Of a stretch of 64,000 bases of DNA, positions 59,944-64,000 are shown in pieces. Under the pieces are notes generated by a model that did no database searches, was not told where the DNA came from, and saw only the letters and a list, made by a program, of their open reading frames with translations. Source of the stretch: Pontibacter pamirensis (lineage in GTDB: Bacteria > Bacteroidota > Bacteroidia > Cytophagales > Hymenobacteraceae). How positions within the stretch are numbered: position 1 is the stretch's first letter; every line of letters begins with the position of its first letter. The translations under genes were made by a program, and so were the position numbers. The stretch spans positions 1-64,000 of the forward strand of contig NZ_SSNI01000020.1 of NCBI RefSeq assembly GCF_010015475.1. The letters are read 5' to 3'.

Positions 59944-60393
59944 TTAGCCCGCCATCAGCATTTGCATGGCGTTCTGAGAAGGCTCAGCGAAGCTGGAAGC
60001 CCTCTGGAAATCACCGGCGAGCATCAGCGTCTGCGCAGGCTCGGTGTAAATCGCCTCGATGTTTCCCAGCTGCGGCACGTGCTTGGCAAGCATCCCCTTG
60101 AAGCCGGAGGTGGCAAGGGCGCCTGTCTCATCCTGGGAGAAGCCGTTGATGCTGGATATGGCACCGGCCACGGCCACTCCGGTTATGACATCGGCCACCA
60201 CGTTGGATTTGACAGCGATAAGGGCCGGGGCTGCCACGGCTGCCACCGTCAGGATCAAGGCGGCGTGCTTGCCGATTTTCTCCGGGGCTTTCTCACGGAT
60301 CATTTTCAGGGCCGTGTGCCCCAGGATAGTGCCTCCTACTACAGCGCCCGCGCTGGTGGCACTGCTTTGTGCGGATTTAGAGTTGAATTTCAT
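59944..60393 (-). CDS. three-helix membrane protein, 149 aa (island)
   Basis: Three Ala/Gly/Val-rich hydrophobic helices near residues 14-30 (TSAGAVVGGTILGHTAL), 44-60 (AALILTVAAVAAPALIA) and 66-82 (ADVITGVAVAGAISSI), then a soluble Met/Gln-rich C-terminal tail (QTLMLAGDFQRASSFAEPSQ). Not a recognised holin. Possible roles: internal-membrane or assembly protein of the virion, or host-membrane protein. It lies 101 bases from the capsid candidate. Confidence 0.7.
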   Translation of the reverse strand: MKFNSKSAQSSATSAGAVVGGTILGHTALKMIREKAPEKIGKHAALILTVAAVAAPALIAVKSNVVADVITGVAVAGAISSINGFSQDETGALATSGFKGMLAKHVPQLGNIEAIYTEPAQTLMLAGDFQRASSFAEPSQNAMQMLMAG

Positions 60394-60457
60394 GTTAAAA
60401 AAGGAAATTGAGGGTTTATGAAGTAATACAGGTTGAGTTTGAAGGAAGAGAAGCCGC

Positions 60458-61027
60458 TTAAAGGGTCATTTTAAGCACTTTGCCCGTCCGCTTATTGTCC
60501 GCTTTCTGTCCATGGGCAGCGGCTTTCGCTGGCCGCTTTTTGCCCACGCTGTTTCCGCGTCCAATTCCGGAAAGGTCACTTTTGCTTTCCTTCTTTTGGC
60601 TAAGGCTGAAGGCTACGCCGGCACCGATTAAAAGCAGCCACCAGGGAAAAGCGGCCTCTTTCGGCTTCGGGGCCGGTAAGGGAGCCGCCGGTTGTGTCGC
60701 AGTCATCGCCTGAACCGTGCTCGGTGAGCTGGCAGGGGAGGTACACGCATGGGTGTTGCAGGGAAGATTCACAGGCATTACTGCTGTTTTTAGCTGTGGT
60801 ACAGTTGTTTTAGGGGCGATCGGCGGCGAGGCCGGTTGCAGTGACCTCACCTTGTCAAGCAGGTGCTTGCTTTGAAGCACCTCTGTCATGGACGACATGG
60901 TGCCAGCAGACGAAACAGGGTAAGTCAGAGGGGCTCTCGCCGGAGCCGGTGAAAAGGATGCCTCCTCACGCAGGGGCACGTCATAGGCAATCTGAAGGGC
61001 AGAAACACGCCCAATGGAAGAAGTCAT
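60458..61027 (-). CDS. Pro-rich membrane-anchored protein with basic tail, 189 aa (island)
   Basis: Residues 1-125 are Pro/Ala/Ser/Thr-rich and probably disordered. A transmembrane helix follows at about 128-143 (PWWLLLIGAGVAFSLS), then KKESKSD, a GLG-type site (LSGIG at 152-156) and a Lys/Arg-rich tail (GKKRPAKAAAHGQKADNKRT). A basic tail on one side of a membrane would suit contact with packaged DNA. The site lies just between helix and basic tail, so cleavage would release the tail. No family recognised. Confidence 0.7.
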   Translation of the reverse strand: MTSSIGRVSALQIAYDVPLREEASFSPAPARAPLTYPVSSAGTMSSMTEVLQSKHLLDKVRSLQPASPPIAPKTTVPQLKTAVMPVNLPCNTHACTSPASSPSTVQAMTATQPAAPLPAPKPKEAAFPWWLLLIGAGVAFSLSQKKESKSDLSGIGRGNSVGKKRPAKAAAHGQKADNKRTGKVLKMTL

Positions 61028-61075
61028 TTTTTCATGTTCGAAGAAGTGTTACAGGGTGTAAGCTGTGTTACGGGG

Positions 61076-62803
61076 CTACTTTTTGGAGCCTCCGGAGGAT
61101 GCCAGCAGCAGCCCTGCCACAAGCAGCCCCCCTAGTATGAGCGCCGTGCTGTCCCCACCTGATTCCGGTTTCGGCGCCGTTGGGGACGTAGTGTACTGGG
61201 CGTATTGCTGCTGGTTGGCTAAGTACTCCTGCTCGCTGGCTGGCAGCACGAAGCCCGCAGGCACGTTGTTGGCAGCGGCAAAGTCGGTATCGGGCTTCGC
61301 GCCTTTTACCATGGAGAAGAGCCTGCCCCAGTCAACCGACTTCAGCCAGTCCACTATTTTGACGATAAGCGGGGTTGCTGCGGTGGTTGTGGCTGCTGTG
61401 GCGGCCTCACCCAGGCTACGCACGCCACCATGCTTTTGGGTGCCGTGGTTCCATCCCTGCAGGATGTTCTTCTTAAGGGAATCCTCGTCACCTTGCAGGC
61501 CCCGCCAGAGCTTGTGCACATCATCCAGCTTTGCCTTCAGCTTGCGGTATTCATTTACCTCCAGTCCTTTGGAAACAGCCTCTGATTCACTCCAGTAGCC
61601 GTACCCCAGGCGCTCTGCCATGCGGAAGAGGTTTATCTTGAAGGCAAGCAAGAGCCCGTTTCGCATTAGCACGGTCAGCGGGTTGAGCTGCACCACCTTG
61701 TCAAATGTCCATTCTGCGGCCTGCTTCACACCACTCCAGGCGTCACCGGCTTTGTCACCGGTCCACGCTGCGGCGTTCTGCACGCCTGTGCCCACGGCTT
61801 TTACAACTTTCGTTGTGGTACTGGCGACGGATTTGGCAGCAGTGGAAACCTTGTCACCCACCCAGCTCGTCGCGTTCTGAATGCCTTTCTTGATGCTGGA
61901 GAACAGTCCCCCCAACTCTCCCAGTCCACTGAGGGTGCTTATGGAGGCCTCTTCCCTCTCCAGTTTGTCGAGCAAGGCATCACGCGATGGCGCATCGTCC
62001 CAAACCCTGAGCAGGCTCTCCAGCTGGGGCCTCAGGAGGACTCCCTTCGGCATGGCCTTCGGGTTGGCCTTCAGCTGCGTCAGCGTGTTCTGCAGGTGAA
62101 GCTTCAGCCGGCCCAGGAAGTCCGCATATAGGCCCACGGCAGCGTCAGTTGCACCCAGGTAACCGGACAAGGCACTGTTGCCAAAGCCGATGAACTCGGC
62201 ACCGAAACCAGGTGTGACACTCCCTAACCCGTTGAGGTATTGCAATTGGCTCATTTTCTTGTCGTGTTTTTGGCTAAATGGTACTTCGTGGTCAAAGCTG
62301 TCCACCACACAGTCAATAGTGTAGTAGGTGTGCCTTGCGCCCGGGGCTTTTCCAGGTTTCATGGGCACAACCACGTAGATGTGCTGCCAGTCCCCCTGGT
62401 ATTTTGTCATCCGGAAATAGTGCTCTATGCCCAGGTTTGACAGAATCGAGGAGATAAAGATGCTGTAGCAGTCACAGTCAACGCCTGCGGCTCTGTCTGC
62501 CCAGGACCGCAGCGGCCTGCGCAGCTGCTCCACGCCTGGCTTGTCGAGCGTGTACTGAATGTGCGAGTACACGAAGTCGAAGATGTTGTGGCACGTCTGC
62601 TCCAGCGTGCTGCCTTTCAGTACAGGGGCGATGCCCTTCGTGTCGGGGAGCGTGTTTTTCACTATCCGGGCCATTTCCAGGATGGTGTCAAACACGTCCC
62701 CCCTGTTTAGCAGCACAGGGTCACTGCGCTGCAGCCGGCTCAGGTCAAAATACCGGTTAAACTCCCTTCCGGAGTGTATGCTTCTCTTGTGTTTGGCTTG
62801 CAT
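61076..62803 (-). CDS. transglutaminase-like cysteine protein with membrane tail, 575 aa (island)
   Basis: Residues 1-180 are a transglutaminase-like domain: GVDCDCYSIFISSILSNLGI with probable nucleophile Cys112, His141 (DWQHIYVVVP) and Asp164 (YTIDCVVDS). GLG-type sites follow at 190-194 (LNGLG) and 291-295 (LSGLG). A helical region of Ala/Lys repeats (ATSWVGDKVSTAAKSVASTT) leads to a hydrophobic patch NPLTVLMRNGLLLAFKINLF and a C-terminal helix (ALILGGLLVAGLLLASSGGS). The enzyme could be a protease acting in maturation or a peptidoglycan/crosslinking enzyme. It is three bases downstream of the transglycosylase gene. Confidence 0.82.
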   Translation of the reverse strand: MQAKHKRSIHSGREFNRYFDLSRLQRSDPVLLNRGDVFDTILEMARIVKNTLPDTKGIAPVLKGSTLEQTCHNIFDFVYSHIQYTLDKPGVEQLRRPLRSWADRAAGVDCDCYSIFISSILSNLGIEHYFRMTKYQGDWQHIYVVVPMKPGKAPGARHTYYTIDCVVDSFDHEVPFSQKHDKKMSQLQYLNGLGSVTPGFGAEFIGFGNSALSGYLGATDAAVGLYADFLGRLKLHLQNTLTQLKANPKAMPKGVLLRPQLESLLRVWDDAPSRDALLDKLEREEASISTLSGLGELGGLFSSIKKGIQNATSWVGDKVSTAAKSVASTTTKVVKAVGTGVQNAAAWTGDKAGDAWSGVKQAAEWTFDKVVQLNPLTVLMRNGLLLAFKINLFRMAERLGYGYWSESEAVSKGLEVNEYRKLKAKLDDVHKLWRGLQGDEDSLKKNILQGWNHGTQKHGGVRSLGEAATAATTTAATPLIVKIVDWLKSVDWGRLFSMVKGAKPDTDFAAANNVPAGFVLPASEQEYLANQQQYAQYTTSPTAPKPESGGDSTALILGGLLVAGLLLASSGGSKK

Positions 62804-62806
62804 GGC

Positions 62807-63775
62807 TTATACCAGGGTCAGGAGACCGTTTTTCCCGACAAGCTTTTTCACGTAGGAGGCTGGCTCCTTTGGCAGCATGGCCACCAACTGGTTGGGGGAT
62901 CCGACCATTGCCCGTCCCTTCTTCATGGCGAAGTAGCCCATGTTGTAGCGGACAACCACTTTGTCCACGCGGTAAAGTCCGCTGGCCTCTTTGCTCTCGT
63001 CCAGGAGAATGCCCAGGAAAAGTGCCCCCAGCAGAATGTTGAACTCCGGCTTAAAGAGGTCATCCTTCACCACGAACTTGTTTTTCGCTATCCCCAGGGC
63101 ATTTACAGGGGTGCCCAGGTCGCGCATTTTCAGAATCCCCTCATCGAGCCTTCTGCCCAGCGTCTCGCGTATCCAGTCCTTTTCATAGTCACTCAGCCGC
63201 TTTTTGATGTTTTCCATGGCCACGACCATGGTGGCTGTGTCTGGGAGAAGCTGCATGAGGCCTACTGCACCGGCATGGGAGACGGCCTTCGGGTCACCAC
63301 CGCTTTCGATGTACATAATCGCCTTGATGAGGTCATAGGGCACCCTGGTCACGCCCTGCACAGCGAAAATGGTGTCACCGTACCTGGCGTCAATTGCCTC
63401 CAGCTGCTTCTGTATCATCGGCAGCATGGTTGTCGTGTAGTGGGCATGGTCCACCATGGGGACCGGCACCGTGCTGATTTTTAGCTTCTTGTTACCGGCC
63501 TCGCCTAATCCAGCCATGTTGCTGTAGCGGTTGTGGCCGTTGTCGTTCAGCGCATAGGCTGATACGAACTGAATGGTCCTGCTTTCCTTTGCCGCTGCGG
63601 TCAGAGGGTCGGTATCCTGCGTGGCGTAGGCTAATGCAGCCAGTGCGCCACCGGCCAACAGCCACTTTGCCAGCTCACCGTTGTTTGATGCGGCTTTACT
63701 GCCCGCTTTCCGCCCACGTGGGCTGTCCACCCGCTGTCCACTGGAAATGGCCGCTTTTTGTCCACCTCTCGCCAT
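62807..63775 (-). CDS. membrane-anchored SLT lytic transglycosylase, 322 aa (island)
   Basis: A basic N-terminus (residues 1-30, R/K/G/S-rich), a transmembrane helix (about 35-51, LAKWLLAGGALAALAYA), a GLG-type site (M87-A-G-L-G91), and an SLT domain with catalytic Glu157 (IKAIMYIESGG), the GAVGLMQLLPDTA motif and the late RYNMGYFAM region. It cleaves peptidoglycan, most likely to let DNA or the virion pass the wall. Cleavage at the GLG site would free the enzyme from its anchor. It starts four bases before the stop of the upstream, edge-cut gene. Confidence 0.88.
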   Translation of the reverse strand: MARGGQKAAISSGQRVDSPRGRKAGSKAASNNGELAKWLLAGGALAALAYATQDTDPLTAAAKESRTIQFVSAYALNDNGHNRYSNMAGLGEAGNKKLKISTVPVPMVDHAHYTTTMLPMIQKQLEAIDARYGDTIFAVQGVTRVPYDLIKAIMYIESGGDPKAVSHAGAVGLMQLLPDTATMVVAMENIKKRLSDYEKDWIRETLGRRLDEGILKMRDLGTPVNALGIAKNKFVVKDDLFKPEFNILLGALFLGILLDESKEASGLYRVDKVVVRYNMGYFAMKKGRAMVGSPNQLVAMLPKEPASYVKKLVGKNGLLTLV

Positions 63776-63778
63776 TTC

Positions 63779-64000
63779 CTATGACTTCTCCCCTACAAAG
63801 CTCCCTGCGTTGAACTCAAACACGCCCGTTTCAACCGGGGGTATCCGAAAGCCCATGAAAGTAGGCGCAACCGAGAATTTAAACTGCCCTGAGCCCCTGT
63901 TTAGCAGGAGGTTGTAGAGCTCTGTGCCTGCATTGAAAAGAGAGGTTTGCATGGGCACAGGGAAACGTGTCGTGGCAAACGGCTTGATGACGATGTTGGA
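63779..64000 (-). CDS. structural-type hypothetical protein, 3' part only (island)
   Basis: The frame enters from the right edge and ends with TAG at 63,779-63,781, three bases before the next start. The 73 visible residues are beta-rich (VIKPFATTRFPVPMQTSLFN; GQFKFSVAPTFMGFRIPPVE; VFEFNAGSFVGEKS). No family recognised. The gene continues to the right. Confidence 0.7.
   Translation of the reverse strand, partial: SNIVIKPFATTRFPVPMQTSLFNAGTELYNLLLNRGSGQFKFSVAPTFMGFRIPPVETGVFEFNAGSFVGEKS

Larger units (their letters stand above)
42174..64000 (-). mobile_element. phage-like island downstream of tRNA-Arg (continues past the right edge)
   Basis: A run of more than 20 tightly spaced genes, all leftward, starts just after tRNA-Arg and is still running at the window end. 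It carries lysis functions (GH108 endolysin, SLT transglycosylase, holin-like protein), fibre-type proteins with an S74 chaperone, candidate capsid/structural proteins and DNA-handling enzymes (methylase-helicase, RecA-fold ATPase). No integrase, terminase, portal or tail-tube gene is visible. The left border is placed from gene content and the tRNA; the exact attachment core and right border are not seen. Confidence 0.8.

Noticed and set aside
62774..63484. 236-codon rightward frame opposite the SLT enzyme
   Set aside because: Shadow of the SLT gene; no motif.
42174..64000. Island as a conjugative element
   Set aside because: No relaxase, VirB/Tra, coupling protein or mating-pair gene seen; lysis and fibre genes favour a virus.

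Overview
The window looks like chromosome of a Bacteroidota, most likely a Cytophagales/Hymenobacteraceae member (Pontibacter-like). The reasons are promoter -7 elements of the TAnnTTTG type close to many starts, no Shine-Dalgarno pattern, and a gene set typical of that group: OmpA with thrombospondin-3 repeats, a ThuA-sugar dehydrogenase-cytochrome fusion, and the GMC oxidoreductase plus gluconate dehydrogenase subunit 3 pair. The genus is an inference, since no rRNA is present.

Bases 1-42,172 are ordinary chromosome. In order they hold: a glycosyltransferase-9 gene with a small partner and a PolX-family gene (1-3,540); small secreted and membrane proteins and an EVE-domain protein (3.7-6.5 kb); the pyrimidine pair pyrR-pyrB (6.7-8.2 kb); a TSP3-repeat OmpA, an aminopeptidase P and a second glycosyltransferase-9 (8.4-12.8 kb); a lipoprotein, an M16 protease, an O-methyltransferase and a LysM lytic transglycosylase (13.2-19.0 kb); an MFS transporter, dnaE and trxA (19.3-25.2 kb); a DUF421 protein, a large secreted protein and a SpoIIAA-like protein (25.5-28.7 kb); a sugar-oxidation locus with a divergent 1,167-residue multidomain protein (28.9-35.7 kb); an isoaspartyl peptidase, a NUDIX hydrolase, a membrane-protein gene broken by TGA, an OmpA lipoprotein, a PLP trans-sulfuration enzyme and a VTT membrane protein (36.0-42.0 kb); then tRNA-Arg(ACG). 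Two diverged 206-bp MITE-like elements with 5-bp target duplications lie at 19.0 and 25.3 kb.

From just after the tRNA to the right edge (about 42.2-64.0 kb, continuing beyond the window) every gene points left and is tightly packed. This is a phage-like island. Read in transcription order it carries: an unknown gene cut by the edge, a membrane-anchored lytic transglycosylase, a transglutaminase-like cysteine protein, small membrane proteins, candidate capsid/structural proteins, fibre-type proteins (one with a C-terminal S74 chaperone), more membrane-tethered unknowns, a GH108 endolysin, a holin-like protein, a histone-like basic protein, a 1,569-residue DNA methylase plus strawberry-notch helicase, and a RecA-fold ATPase.

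No terminase, portal, tail tube, sheath or tape-measure gene is visible in the 21.8 kb. Eight reading frames instead carry one or more Gly/Ala-rich transmembrane segments next to basic or disordered tails. The endolysin gene ends in an A AAA AAG slippery site. A -1 shift there would add a transmembrane tail and end in an ATGA overlap with the next gene. Five sites of the form (L/M)-x-G-(L/I)-G sit at domain borders in four island proteins and resemble processing sites. Together these suggest a virus with a membrane or many membrane-tethered virion proteins rather than a standard tailed prophage. That is inference and needs homology and structure searches, plus the sequence beyond base 64,000.
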